A DNA stretch of 64,000 nucleotides from Lewinellaceae bacterium (GCA_020636275.1 JACJYD010000005.1:159449-223448); one strand, 5' to 3'; positions 51,522 through 60,951 are shown, numbered from the stretch's first letter. Notes: generated from the sequence alone by a model not told the origin. Translations and numbers: made by a program.

Positions 51522-53048
51522 ATGAAAGAATATAAATATTTAGTTCTTGCTCTTTTCATGTTTGGCGCGGTTTCCTGTGGGGATAATTTTGGGGACATTA
51601 ACGTCGACCCGAACAACCCCAGCGTTGTGCCCGCCGAATATTTGCTCACCAGCGCCCAAAATGCCATGGCAGATGATGTCTGGGATGAATGGATGAACGG
51701 CCGTTTCGGCCTGCTGGTTTCCCAGTACTGGTCTCAGAACAACTATACGGATGAAAGCCGCTATACGTTCCGTCAGGGTGTGATCAATAGCTATTGGGGT
51801 TACTACTACGACCGTTCGCTTCGCGATCTGGAAGAGGTTAAAAACCTGGTCAAGGCCGGCGACGACTATGCCCTGGGCCTGGCTTCCGCCTACAACAAGG
51901 TAGCGGTTGCAGAGATCCTGGAATGCTGGATGTATCAATTCATGACGGATATTTGGGGCCCGCTGCCCTATTCGGAGGCCCTGAAGGGATCCGAGATCCG
52001 TACGCCGAAATACGATTCCCAGCAGGAGATCTACCTGTCGCTGGTATCGCGCCTGGAAAAAGCCAAAGCGGACATTGACGAAAGCGCCGGTGGCTTTGGA
52101 GATGCAGATGTCATCTATGGCGGCGATATGGGTTTGTGGAAAAAATTCGCCTCTTCCCTCCTCCTGCGCGTGGGGATGCGGATGTCGGATGTTGATGCGG
52201 CTACTGCAAAAGCTGTGGTAGAAGGATCGTACGCCGATGCCTTTACCAGCAACGGAGACAACGCTGTTTTCACGTACCTGTCTGAACAACCCAGCAACAA
52301 CCCCTTGAATCAGGATCGCATCGAGCGGGGGAATGCGGATTTTTGCCTGAGCAATATCCTGGTGGATAAAGCCCTGGGTACCCGCAACGACCCGCGTGTG
52401 GAAGCATTTGCCGATCCTGCTGTCAACTCCGGCAATTATGTTGGCCGTCCTTATGGCCAATCTTCTGCTGCGGCAGCCGGTGAGGCTCCGGAAGACTATT
52501 CACAACCGAGTGGCGCTATGGCTGTACAGGGTGCAGCTTCCTTTGGCCCTTATGATGTGTTGGCGGCCGAAGCGCCGGTGACGCTGATGAATTATGCCGA
52601 AGTATGCTTCATCCTGGCCGAAGCCAAGGAGCGCGGCTGGAATGTTTCCGGTTCGGCTGCCGAATGGTACGATGCCGGTATTACCGCCTCTATGAATGAG
52701 TGGGGTATTACGGATGCAGGAGCGATCTCCGACTACCTGGCCCAGGCCAACGTGGATTACAGTTCGGCTCCCGGCGACTGGAAGCAAAAGATCGGCGTTC
52801 AAAAGTGGATCGCCCTCTTCATGCAAGGTGTTCAGGGCTGGAGTGAATGGCGCCGCCTTGATTTTGACCTGCTGGAAGCACCGGTGGATGGCGCTACCGG
52901 AGATATCGGCAGCAAGTCGGCCCCTGTGCGTCTGACCTATCCGACCAATGAGCAAACGCAAAATGCCGCTAACTACGGCGATGCGGTTGATAACCTGCTC
53001 GGCGGCCCCGACAAGCTGTCTACCCGCTTGTGGTGGGATGTCCAGTAA
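51522..53048 (+). CDS. SusD/RagB-family lipoprotein (pair 1)
   Basis: 508 residues, lipobox AVSCGD (Cys about 19), so anchored on the outer membrane. INVDPNNPSVVPAEYLLTSAQ and NYAEVCFILAEAKERG belong to the SusD-like_2 subgroup. It forms the lid over the SusC barrel and captures substrate. It lies in one operon with SusC 1, closed by a strong terminator. Confidence 0.94.
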   Translation: MKEYKYLVLALFMFGAVSCGDNFGDINVDPNNPSVVPAEYLLTSAQNAMADDVWDEWMNGRFGLLVSQYWSQNNYTDESRYTFRQGVINSYWGYYYDRSLRDLEEVKNLVKAGDDYALGLASAYNKVAVAEILECWMYQFMTDIWGPLPYSEALKGSEIRTPKYDSQQEIYLSLVSRLEKAKADIDESAGGFGDADVIYGGDMGLWKKFASSLLLRVGMRMSDVDAATAKAVVEGSYADAFTSNGDNAVFTYLSEQPSNNPLNQDRIERGNADFCLSNILVDKALGTRNDPRVEAFADPAVNSGNYVGRPYGQSSAAAAGEAPEDYSQPSGAMAVQGAASFGPYDVLAAEAPVTLMNYAEVCFILAEAKERGWNVSGSAAEWYDAGITASMNEWGITDAGAISDYLAQANVDYSSAPGDWKQKIGVQKWIALFMQGVQGWSEWRRLDFDLLEAPVDGATGDIGSKSAPVRLTYPTNEQTQNAANYGDAVDNLLGGPDKLSTRLWWDVQ

Positions 53049-53067
53049 CTGACGACCTGCTTCTGTT

Positions 53068-53106
53068 AAATAAAGAGCCCCGGCCGAAAGCCGGGGCTCT
53101 TTATTT
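53068..53106 (+). terminator. Terminator of SusC/D pair 1
   Basis: A 17-bp perfect stem (53068-53084 with 53090-53106), CGAAA loop, T-rich end. Confidence 0.92.
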
Positions 53107-53264
53107 ATAGGGAAGGAGCTGGGCTCAGCACAGCGTTTTGAGGTCCAAAATCGTTTGGTAATAATGGGTAATCCCGGTTGTTTTGCCAAATTTTTCCTTT
53201 ATCGACAACCCAAGGCGGTTGATTTTCAATTAGTTGCTGGAATTAGCTCGCGGGTTCAAGGAGG

Positions 53265-53298
53265 GTGTTAAAGGAATTCGAATTTTGTGTTAAATTTG
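53265..53298 (+). promoter_or_regulatory. susC2 promoter region
   Basis: TAAATTTG (53291-53298) is a consensus -7 box; start near 53305, leader about 40 bases. GTGTTAAA occurs at 53265 and 53287, 22 bases apart (two helical turns), the second overlapping the box; possible operator. Confidence 0.45.
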
Positions 53299-53343
53299 CT
53301 TACGGTAAAACCAATTTTTATTCATAAATCAAATCGGATTAGT

Positions 53344-56300
53344 ATGAAAAAACTCTCACTCGTCTTAGGCTTGGTGCTGTTCTCCATTGGCGCCATGCTT
53401 GCGCAGCGGACTGTGACCGGTACGGTCACGGACCAAAAAGGGGAGGCCCTGATCGGCGCCAGCGTGCTGGTTAAAGGGACTACCAGCGGTACCGTTTCCG
53501 ACATCGATGGCTCGTATTCGGTGAACGTACCCTCCGGCGCAAACGTGCTCGTATTTAGCTACACCGGTTTCGAAACGGTGGAAATTACGTTGGGGGCATC
53601 CAACGTGGTGGACGTGACCATGCAGGAAGGGGTAACCCTGGAAACCGCCGTGGTCACCGCCCTGGGTGTAACCAAAGAAGAAAAGTCGATCGGCTATGCG
53701 GTCCAGCAGGTTGAGTCGACCGAACTGTTGAAGGCCAACGAAAACAACTTCGTGCAGTCTTTGGCAGGTAAGGTGGCAGGTCTGCAGGTGACCGGATCGA
53801 CCGGTGCGGCCGGTGGTTCGTCGTTCTTCCTCATCCGGGGTGCGAACACGATCTCCGGTAACAACCAGCCGCTCATCGTCGTTGACGGCGTTCCGATCGA
53901 CAACTCGCAATTCCGTTCGGGCCCTGTCGGTGGTACAGCTTCGGTGGCATTTTCTAACCGTGCTATCGACATCAACCAAAACGACATTGAGTCGGTAACG
54001 GTACTGAAAGGCGCTGCCGCTACAGCCCTGTACGGTAGTTTGGCCGGTAACGGCGCGATCATCATTACGACCAAAAAAGCCAAGAAAGGCGGTCAGAAGG
54101 TGAGCGTCGAGTTCGGTTCCAACCTGACCTTCAGTAAGGTGAGCCAATTGCCTGAACTTCAAACCCAATACGCTCAAGGCAATGGTTCGTATTCCGGCCC
54201 GGAGACCCGCCAGGCTTTATCCTGGGGTCCGCTGATCGACACCCTACGTTATGTGAACGATAGCTACGTGTATTCTGCAGCCCAGGACCGCAACGGTGAC
54301 GGGATTTACGACTGGGACAAGAACGGCGCTATCGTCGGAATGAGCAGCCCTTTTGCCAGCAACAATCCGGTGCATGCCTACGACCGTTATGTGTACTGGC
54401 AGACAGGTGTGGCTTCGAACAGCAACCTGGCTATTTCGGCATCCAACGAATACTCCAGCATTCGCTTTTCAGCCGGTTATCTGAAAGAAACGGGGATTAT
54501 TCCGAACAACGACTTTGGCCGGATCAACCTCGGGATCAATGCAGATACCAAATTGGGTGAGAAGGTCAATCTAAGTATTGGTCTTCAGTATATCAATTCC
54601 GGGGGTACCCGTATTGAGCAAGGCTCGAACACTTCTGGTGTGATGCTGGGTTTGTTGCGTACCACCCCGACCTTCGACATCACGAATGGTCTGGAATTCG
54701 GAGCCGACAACTTTGAGGAAGCTTACACCTTCCCCGATGGCAAGCCTCGCGGATACCGGGGTTTGAACGCCTCCGGTACGGCGACCTATGACAACCCCTA
54801 CTGGACGGCTTTCAACAACCCGCTCAATGACAAGGTAAACCGCATCATTGGTAACCTTACTTTTAACTACAACCCGACTTCCTGGTTGGCATTCACCTGG
54901 CGCCCGGGTCTGGACTATTACTCCGACTTCCGGAAGCAACATTTTGCCATTGGTTCCAACCAGTTCTCTCAGGGTCAAGTGGTAGAAGATCAATACTTCG
55001 TGCAGCGCTGGAACAGCGACCTTCTGGCTACGATTACCCCCAACGTGGGTGACAACATCGATCTGTCGCTTTCCGTTGGTCACAACATTCGTCAATTCAA
55101 GACCGACCAACTGTATGCACAGGGCGATGCCCTCGTGATCCCGGGTTTCTATGACCTGTCGAACGCCAGCAGCCTGTTTACCTCTGCCAGCAACGCGCTC
55201 AACCGCAACCAGGGTTTCTTCGGCGTGGTTGACTTCGGCTACAACAACTGGTTATACGTCAACGGTTCGCTCCGTATGGAGAACGACCTTTCGCTGCCGC
55301 CTGAAAACAATCCCTACATGTACTACTCTATTGGTGGTAGCGTGGTATTGTCGGAAGCGCTCAACATGAGCAGCGATGCATTGAGCTTTGCCAAACTCCG
55401 CGGATCCTTCGGTCGGGTCGGTCTTGGTACCACTGCCTATTCTACAGATACCTACTTCGTAGGTGGTGGTGTAGCTGACGGTTGGACCAACGGTCTCCTC
55501 TTCCCGTACAAAGGCCTCGCCGGATTCACTCTCAGCGACGTATTGGGCAACCCGGGCCTCAAGCCCGAGATCCGCGACTCCTGGGAAGCCGGTGCCGACC
55601 TGCGTTTCTTCCGCAACCGCTTGGGTCTGGACTTCACGTACTACAGCTCCACTTCCAAGGACATTATCCTGGCTGTACCGGTTACCGCTTCCAGTGGTTA
55701 TGGCAACTTTATCCAAAACTCCGCCGTTCTGGAGAACAAGGGTATAGAACTGGTATTGAATGCTACTCCGGTCCGCACCAAGGACTTCAGCTGGGATATG
55801 TTGGTCAACTTCACGCGCAACCGCAACAGTGTGGTTGAACTGGCCGAAGGCGTAGACCAGGTATTCCTGGGCGGCTTCACCGGTGCATCGACCCGTGCTG
55901 TGGTAGGTGTTCCTTACGGCACCATCTTTGGCTATGGTTTTTACAAGGATGCAAGCGGCGCTCGTGTGATCGGCGAAGACGGTTTCCCGATCCTCGACCC
56001 GAATGAAAAGCCTTTTGAATCCGCTATGCCGAACTTTACGGTTGGCTTCCGCAATACCTTTTCCTTCAAAGGCTTTAGCCTGTCGGCCCTGCTCGACATC
56101 AAGGACGGTGGCTATGTTTGGAATGGTACGAAAGGCGCTTTGTACTATATCGGTACACACAAAGAGGCTGCCGACAAGCGCAATACCATGTACACCTTCC
56201 CCGGTAACGTAGTAGAAACCGATGCGGAAGGGAACATCGTATTTGATCCCGATGGCCTTCCCGTCACGAAAGGCAGCAATACCCAGGAAGTCCTGTTGGA

Positions 56301-56613
56301 TGCAAACTGGCTGGCATTTGGTAATGCCAATGGCTTTTTCGGAGACAACACCGAAGACTTCGTAGAAGAGGCCAGCTGGGTTCGTCTTCGCGACATTTCG
56401 CTGAGCTACTCGTTGCCGAAGAGCCTGATCGACGGCGCGAAAATGTCGTATCTGACGATCACGCTGACCGGTAGGAACCTGTTCCTGAGCACCCCGTACA
56501 CGGGTATCGATCCGGAAACCAACCTCTTCGGCTCCTCCAACGCCCAGGGTTTGGATTATTTCAACATGCCGGGTACGAAGAGCTACATGGTCGGTGTGCA
56601 GGTAGGTTTCTAA
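53344..56613 (+). CDS. SusC/RagA-family TonB-linked outer membrane transporter (pair 2)
   Basis: 1089 residues from the ATG at 53344, which gives the same signal peptide as the first SusC. Regulatory-like domain, then plug with TISGNNQPLIVVDGVP, then barrel ending MVGVQVGF. After about residue 115 it diverges strongly from SusC 1 (different plug and loops), so the two probably take different substrates. Partner SusD follows at 34 bases. Confidence 0.95.
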   Translation: MKKLSLVLGLVLFSIGAMLAQRTVTGTVTDQKGEALIGASVLVKGTTSGTVSDIDGSYSVNVPSGANVLVFSYTGFETVEITLGASNVVDVTMQEGVTLETAVVTALGVTKEEKSIGYAVQQVESTELLKANENNFVQSLAGKVAGLQVTGSTGAAGGSSFFLIRGANTISGNNQPLIVVDGVPIDNSQFRSGPVGGTASVAFSNRAIDINQNDIESVTVLKGAAATALYGSLAGNGAIIITTKKAKKGGQKVSVEFGSNLTFSKVSQLPELQTQYAQGNGSYSGPETRQALSWGPLIDTLRYVNDSYVYSAAQDRNGDGIYDWDKNGAIVGMSSPFASNNPVHAYDRYVYWQTGVASNSNLAISASNEYSSIRFSAGYLKETGIIPNNDFGRINLGINADTKLGEKVNLSIGLQYINSGGTRIEQGSNTSGVMLGLLRTTPTFDITNGLEFGADNFEEAYTFPDGKPRGYRGLNASGTATYDNPYWTAFNNPLNDKVNRIIGNLTFNYNPTSWLAFTWRPGLDYYSDFRKQHFAIGSNQFSQGQVVEDQYFVQRWNSDLLATITPNVGDNIDLSLSVGHNIRQFKTDQLYAQGDALVIPGFYDLSNASSLFTSASNALNRNQGFFGVVDFGYNNWLYVNGSLRMENDLSLPPENNPYMYYSIGGSVVLSEALNMSSDALSFAKLRGSFGRVGLGTTAYSTDTYFVGGGVADGWTNGLLFPYKGLAGFTLSDVLGNPGLKPEIRDSWEAGADLRFFRNRLGLDFTYYSSTSKDIILAVPVTASSGYGNFIQNSAVLENKGIELVLNATPVRTKDFSWDMLVNFTRNRNSVVELAEGVDQVFLGGFTGASTRAVVGVPYGTIFGYGFYKDASGARVIGEDGFPILDPNEKPFESAMPNFTVGFRNTFSFKGFSLSALLDIKDGGYVWNGTKGALYYIGTHKEAADKRNTMYTFPGNVVETDAEGNIVFDPDGLPVTKGSNTQEVLLDANWLAFGNANGFFGDNTEDFVEEASWVRLRDISLSYSLPKSLIDGAKMSYLTITLTGRNLFLSTPYTGIDPETNLFGSSNAQGLDYFNMPGTKSYMVGVQVGF

Positions 56614-56647
56614 TCATTCCATTACCAAACTCAAAAGACAATTTTCT

Positions 56648-57994
56648 ATGAAAAATATTTTTAAGATTTTTGCAGTCTCTCTGGCCCTCGTAGCGGGGAG
56701 CTGTAATTTCATTGATCCGGAGTTGAACGTCGACCCGAACAACCCGCTCGACGTTTCAATGAACCTCCTCCTGCCCCAGACCGAAACCTCCATTGCTTAT
56801 GTTCTGGGCGGCGACCTCAACCGTTATACTTCCATGTGGACGCAGCACCATTCAGGAGTAGAGCGCCAGTCTGCAAGTTATGAGGTCTACCAGGTGAAAG
56901 AGAACGACGTCAACAATGCCTGGGGAAACATCTATGCAGGCGCCCTCCAGGACCTGAAGATCATCATGGCCAAGGCGACGGAAACGGAGTCTCCTCACTA
57001 TCGCGGTGTAGCCCGTGTGTTAACCGCTTTCATGGTGGGTAACGTGGTTGACCTTTGGAATGATATTCCGTACTCCGACGCACTGAAAGGCGCCGAACAA
57101 CTGAAGCCTACCTACGATTCCGGCTCCAGTGTATACGATCAGATCCAGGCCATGTTACGCGATGCAAAAGTTGACCTGGGGACTGCTGCTTCCAGCTTTA
57201 CACCAGGCAGCGATGACCTGGTCTATGGCGGCGACCTGGATAAGTGGATTGCACTGGCCAACACCCTGTTGGCCCGTAACTACCTCCACGTGGGCGACTA
57301 CTCCAGCGCTTTGAATGCCATCAACGACGGCGCCATCGCCGACAACGGCGGCAACGCCATGGTTGACTTCGGGAACGGCCCGACCGAACAGAACCCCTGG
57401 TATCAGTTTGAAGACCAGCGTGGTGACGTGGTCATGGGCAAATTCTTCATCGACTTGTTGGTTTCCATAAACGACCCGCGTTTGCCCTACTTCGCAACTA
57501 AAGATCAGGCCGGAGGGTACAGCGGCGCTGCAGCAGGGGTGCCGAACACCACGGTTTCCCGTTTCGGTCCGTACTACGGCTCTGCCGATTCCCCGGTGCC
57601 TTTCGCAACCTATGCCGAGACCAAGTTTATCGAAGCTGAAGCTGCATTCCCGACCAATAAGTCTGCTGCAGCCGATGCCTACAACGCAGGTATCGCAGCC
57701 AGCCTCGATCAGCTCGGCATCGATGATGCAGCCTTCCTGGCTCAGGAAGCTGCCGATCAGAACAGCATCACACTGGAGAAGATCATGACGCACAAATACA
57801 TCGCCTGCTACACCACGCTGGAGACGTTCACCGACTGGCGCCGCACCGGTATCCCGGCCCTTCAACCGGCAGCAGGTACCACTCAGATCGCCCGCCGTTT
57901 CCCGTATCCGGGCGACGAGCGTCTGTACAACAACGCCAACTGGTCGCCGTATTCTTCCGTAACGGTGTTCGACAAAGTATTCTGGGATAATTGA
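56648..57994 (+). CDS. SusD/RagB-family lipoprotein (pair 2)
   Basis: 448 residues, lipobox VAGSCNF (Cys 19). ELNVDPNNPLDVSMNLLLPQTE and FATYAETKFIEAEAAF mark the SusD-like_2 group. About 60 residues shorter than the first SusD. Lid and capture protein for SusC 2, last gene of the operon. Confidence 0.94.
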   Translation: MKNIFKIFAVSLALVAGSCNFIDPELNVDPNNPLDVSMNLLLPQTETSIAYVLGGDLNRYTSMWTQHHSGVERQSASYEVYQVKENDVNNAWGNIYAGALQDLKIIMAKATETESPHYRGVARVLTAFMVGNVVDLWNDIPYSDALKGAEQLKPTYDSGSSVYDQIQAMLRDAKVDLGTAASSFTPGSDDLVYGGDLDKWIALANTLLARNYLHVGDYSSALNAINDGAIADNGGNAMVDFGNGPTEQNPWYQFEDQRGDVVMGKFFIDLLVSINDPRLPYFATKDQAGGYSGAAAGVPNTTVSRFGPYYGSADSPVPFATYAETKFIEAEAAFPTNKSAAADAYNAGIAASLDQLGIDDAAFLAQEAADQNSITLEKIMTHKYIACYTTLETFTDWRRTGIPALQPAAGTTQIARRFPYPGDERLYNNANWSPYSSVTVFDKVFWDN

Positions 57995-58026
57995 TCAGAA
58001 GGCGCTGCCTTTCTGTTCTTATCTAC

Positions 58027-58070
58027 AAAAAAGCGGGGCTGCAGGAATTTTCCTGTAGCCCCGTTTTTTT
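58027..58070 (+). terminator. Terminator of SusC/D pair 2
   Basis: Stem of about 18 bp with one mismatch and one bulge, ATTTT loop, T7 tail. Confidence 0.88.
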
Positions 58071-58090
58071 GAGCTGAACTCACCTTGGGA

Positions 58091-58528
58091 TCATCCGTTC
58101 CACTTAATGGTATAACCGGTAGAACCCGATTTCTCCTTGGGTTTGGAGGAGGGCGTCACGGTGTAGGTGATGGTGGACACCTGGGTCTTTGGTTTGGGCT
58201 TTGCCTTGGGCAGCCGGAAATGGATATGGATATCCTTGTGAAAGCGGACCCGCATTTTGTAGTTTTTCGGCACTTCGAACTGGAACAGGAAGACCAGCCG
58301 GACGGCTTCCTCATCGCAGCCGTGGCCGATGCCGGCGATGACCTTGGCGTCGACGACCTTTCCCCGGTGGTCGATGGCATACTTGACCACGACGGTCCCT
58401 TCCACTTTTTGCTTCAGGGCGTCTTCCGGATACTTCAGGTTATCCTTGATGAGTTTACGCATGGCGGCCATACCGCCGGGATATTGCGGCTTATGAATGA
58501 AATGCTTGTCCTTTTTCTCTTTCTGCAT
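58091..58528 (-). CDS. TonB C-terminal-domain protein lacking a membrane anchor
   Basis: 145 residues. Residues about 14-95 are a TonB C-terminal domain (YPGGMAAMRKLIKDNLKYPEDA, GTVVVKYAIDHRGKVVDAKVI, GCDEEAVRL). Energy-transducing TonB needs an N-terminal membrane helix and a proline-rich spacer; neither is present, nor is a signal peptide. A lysine/proline-rich tail follows (LPKAKPKPKTQ). It may be a cytosolic or non-classical member. It lies next to two TonB-dependent transporter operons, convergent with them. Confidence 0.8.
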   Translation of the reverse strand: MQKEKKDKHFIHKPQYPGGMAAMRKLIKDNLKYPEDALKQKVEGTVVVKYAIDHRGKVVDAKVIAGIGHGCDEEAVRLVFLFQFEVPKNYKMRVRFHKDIHIHFRLPKAKPKPKTQVSTITYTVTPSSKPKEKSGSTGYTIKWNG

Positions 58529-58548
58529 AAGGTAGTGCGGTATAATTT

Positions 58549-58580
58549 TTTGCTAATTTAGAAAGAATGCTTTACCTTTG
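58549..58580 (+). promoter_or_regulatory. rpsU promoter
   Basis: TTTG (58549-58552), 20-base spacer, TACCTTTG (58573-58580). Full Bacteroidota consensus; leader about 44 bases. Confidence 0.7.
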
Positions 58581-58630
58581 CATTCCAAAATTAGACAAAC
58601 TAAATTTTCATTCACAAAGCGTATCTGTTT

Positions 58631-58828
58631 ATGCTGATCATCGATGTAAAAGAGAGCGAATCGATTGAAAGAGCGCTGAAGAAATACAAGCGCAAATTTG
58701 AGCGGGCAGGCATTCTGAAAGAACTGCGCCGCCGCAAGCATTTTACCAAACCTTCCATAGAGCGGAGGCACGAGGTGTTGAAGGCGGTGTACAAGCAAAA
58801 AATGTACGGCGATCAGCAACAAGGTTAA
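58631..58828 (+). CDS. rpsU: 30S ribosomal protein S21
   Basis: 65 residues, normal size. ESIERALKKYKRKFERAGILKELRRRKHFTKPS is the family core. S21 sits near the anti-Shine-Dalgarno end of 16S rRNA; in Bacteroidota it helps hide that end, which fits the lack of Shine-Dalgarno sites here. Own promoter and terminator. Confidence 0.96.
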   Translation: MLIIDVKESESIERALKKYKRKFERAGILKELRRRKHFTKPSIERRHEVLKAVYKQKMYGDQQQG

Positions 58829-58852
58829 GTTTCCGGTCTTACCATAAGACAT

Positions 58853-58892
58853 AAATGGGGTATGGGTTGAGGCTCATGCCCCATTTTTTTAA
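58853..58892 (+). terminator. rpsU terminator
   Basis: A 12-bp stem with one G-T pair (58853-58864 with 58875-58886), then T7. Confidence 0.85.
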
Positions 58893-58951
58893 AATAAATC
58901 AGTTGCTTTTTTTCCCGGATAATCGTACCTTAAGGGTGTTGAACTACTAGG

Positions 58952-59857
58952 ATGATTCGAGGACACGAGCAGCAAGCATTTACGGACTACCTGATCTACG
59001 AAAAGCGGTTTTCTCCGCATACGGTGCGAGCATATCAAAGCGATACGGATCAATTTTTGATCTACGCGCAAGATAGTTATGGCCTTACTTCCGTGCAGGA
59101 GGTAGGGCCATTGCATATCCGGGCCTGGATGGTCCAGTTGCTGGACCAGGGGCTATCTACCCGGGCGATCAACCGGAAATTATCCTGCCTGAAGACATTT
59201 TTTCGTTTTTTATTGAAGCGGAATTGGGTTGAAAAAAATCCGATGTTAAAGATCGTGGCGCCAAAAACAGGTAAAGCCCTTCCCGTGTTTGTCAGAGAAG
59301 AGCGGTTGGCACAGCTCTTGGATGAAGTGGTTTTTGAGCCCGGATTCCGGGGCAGGCGCGACCGGCTTATGCTTGAATTGTTATACCTGACAGGGTTGCG
59401 CCGGTCGGAGTTGATCGACCTGCGACCCGAGTCGTTCGACTTCCACAGGATGCAATTGAAGGTGAAAGGAAAAGGCGGGAAAGAGCGGATCATTCCAATT
59501 CTTCCGGAGCTCGTCGGGCAGGTGCGTGCCTATCTGCAGCTGCGAAGGGAGGAATTCGAAGCATTGCCTCCCGAATTGTTGCTGACGGACAAGGGGGCGC
59601 CGATGTATCCCAAATTCGTCTATAATATTGTCAAGCGATACCTCTCCATCGTGACGACGGAGGAGAAGCGGAGTCCGCACGTTTTGCGCCATTCGTTTGC
59701 CACGCATTTGTCGAATAAAGGAGCCGATATCAACGCGATCAAGGAATTGCTGGGTCATTCGAGCCTGGCCGCCACACAGATCTACACGCACAATGCCATT
59801 GAAAAGTTAAAAGAAGTATATAAGCTGGCCCATCCCAAGGGAAAGACCGGAGGATGA
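58952..59857 (+). CDS. xerC: Tyrosine recombinase XerC/XerD-like
   Basis: 301 residues. N-terminal SAM-like DNA-binding domain (YEKRFSPHTVRAYQSDTDQF). Catalytic residues are all present: Arg in TGLRRSELIDL, Lys in GKGGKERIIP, His/Arg in PHVLRHSFATHL, His in LLGHSSLAATQIYTH with the nucleophile Tyr. Chromosome dimer resolution is the usual role; XerC and XerD cannot be told apart by eye. Not next to a mobile element. It precedes hpf by 37 bases. Confidence 0.9.
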   Translation: MIRGHEQQAFTDYLIYEKRFSPHTVRAYQSDTDQFLIYAQDSYGLTSVQEVGPLHIRAWMVQLLDQGLSTRAINRKLSCLKTFFRFLLKRNWVEKNPMLKIVAPKTGKALPVFVREERLAQLLDEVVFEPGFRGRRDRLMLELLYLTGLRRSELIDLRPESFDFHRMQLKVKGKGGKERIIPILPELVGQVRAYLQLRREEFEALPPELLLTDKGAPMYPKFVYNIVKRYLSIVTTEEKRSPHVLRHSFATHLSNKGADINAIKELLGHSSLAATQIYTHNAIEKLKEVYKLAHPKGKTGG

Positions 59858-59894
59858 CCAGCTGCGAATCTTGTTTCACCTTAATTTGGTACCT

Positions 59895-60197
59895 ATGAAG
59901 ATACACACCGAATCGGTCCAGTTCAAAGCTGACAGCAAGCTACTGGAATTCATTGAGAAGAAGCTCAAGAAGCTCGACACCTTTTTCGACCGCATTATTG
60001 AGGTCAATGTGATCTTGCGGTTGGAGAATGCCGGGCAGGTCAAGGACAAGGTTGCAGAAGTCAAGGTTCACGTGCCGGGAGAGACATTGTTTGCCAAGGA
60101 GGTGCACAAGACCTTCGAGGGGGCAGTGGAGGGCGTTGCCGACACGATGAAGCGGCAGCTTCAAAAGTATAAAGAGAGGCATTTTGAAGTGAAATAA
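59895..60197 (+). CDS. hpf: Ribosome hibernation promoting factor, short type
   Basis: 100 residues from the ATG at 59895. Single S30AE domain (VQFKADSKLLEFIEKKLKKLDTFFDRI, VHVPGETLFAKEVHKTFEGAVEGV). Blocks the ribosome decoding centre in slow growth. The short form lacks the C-terminal dimerisation domain. Same operon as the recombinase. Confidence 0.9.
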   Translation: MKIHTESVQFKADSKLLEFIEKKLKKLDTFFDRIIEVNVILRLENAGQVKDKVAEVKVHVPGETLFAKEVHKTFEGAVEGVADTMKRQLQKYKERHFEVK

Positions 60198-60216
60198 GAA
60201 TCTTTAATTAAAAATC

Positions 60217-60250
60217 AGAAGCTGTTGCCGCGGGGCGGCAACAGCTTCTT
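60217..60250 (+). terminator. hpf terminator
   Basis: A 14-bp perfect stem (60217-60230 with 60236-60249), CGGGG loop, followed by TTTGTTG. Confidence 0.85.
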
Positions 60251-60292
60251 TGTTGCAAGCCTTTTCAGTGGCAAAAGATTTTAAAAGATTTT

Positions 60293-60322
60293 TTTGCTTT
60301 TGTTCAAAAAGGTATATCTTTG
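60293..60322 (+). promoter_or_regulatory. tRNA/tuf operon promoter
   Basis: TTTG (60293-60296), 18-base spacer, TATCTTTG (60315-60322), about 64 bases before the first tRNA. Confidence 0.7.
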
Positions 60323-60385
60323 CATCCGCTTGCGAGAAAAGTCTCCAGGTAATTTTGCATAAATCAGCAGGAAACACGTGGTCCC

Positions 60386-60458
60386 GCCAGCATAGCTCAG
60401 TTGGTAGAGCAGCTGATTTGTAATCAGCTGGTCGGGGGTTCGAGTCCCTCTGCTGGCT
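60386..60458 (+). tRNA. tRNA-Thr (anticodon TGT)
   Basis: GCCAGCA/TGCTGGC acceptor stem, D-loop TAGCTCAGTTGGTAGAGC, loop TTTGTAA with anticodon TGT, GGTTCGA T-loop. CCA is not encoded. Confidence 0.96.
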
Positions 60459-60476
60459 CAGAAATTTGAAACGATC

Positions 60477-60559
60477 GGGGGTGCGCCGGAGTGGGAGAGC
60501 CGGGCCAGACTGTAAATCTGGTGTCTCTGACTGAATAGGTTCGAATCCTATCACCCCCA
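60477..60559 (+). tRNA. tRNA-Tyr (anticodon GTA)
   Basis: GGGGGTG/CACCCCC acceptor stem, anticodon loop CTGTAAA, long variable arm as in bacterial tRNA-Tyr. Confidence 0.95.
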
Positions 60560-60564
60560 CATTG

Positions 60565-60622
60565 CCTCGCCGTAGCTTTAGCGAAGGCGGGCATTCCGCC
60601 TTTGAGCTAAAGCTTTGGCGGG
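60565..60622. repeat. Inverted repeat between tRNA-Tyr and tRNA-Gly
   Basis: Imperfect 24-base arms sharing AGCTTTAGC and AAGGCGG; would fold into a hairpin in the tRNA precursor. Looks like an inserted REP-type element. Confidence 0.65.
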
Positions 60623-60628
60623 ATAAAA

Positions 60629-60701
60629 GCGGGCGTAGCTCAGTTGGTAGAGCATCAGCCTTCCAAGCTGAGGGTCGCGGGTTCGAGTCTCGTCGCCCGC
60701 T
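60629..60701 (+). tRNA. tRNA-Gly (anticodon TCC)
   Basis: GCGGGCG/CGCCCGC acceptor stem, anticodon loop CTTCCAA, complete D and T arms. Confidence 0.96.
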
Positions 60702-60750
60702 CCGAAAAAGGCATTTCGGATGTTGGACATCCGGAATGTCTTTGTATTTA

Positions 60751-60822
<72 letters not shown>

Positions 60823-60951
60823 CAGGTCAGAGGTCCTCGCGGGCCCGATTTTGTTAAAATTGCAGGAGGCAAAAGAATTCCGTTGGGATTCCGGCGTTGC
60901 CTGGCGGACCAAATAAATTTCTTCATTAAATTATAAAAAAATTCATCACCG

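Noticed and set aside
58952..59857. Integrase of a mobile island next to tRNA genes
   Set aside because: The recombinase is a Xer-type housekeeping protein by length and motifs, and no att repeats or cargo genes are visible around the tRNAs.
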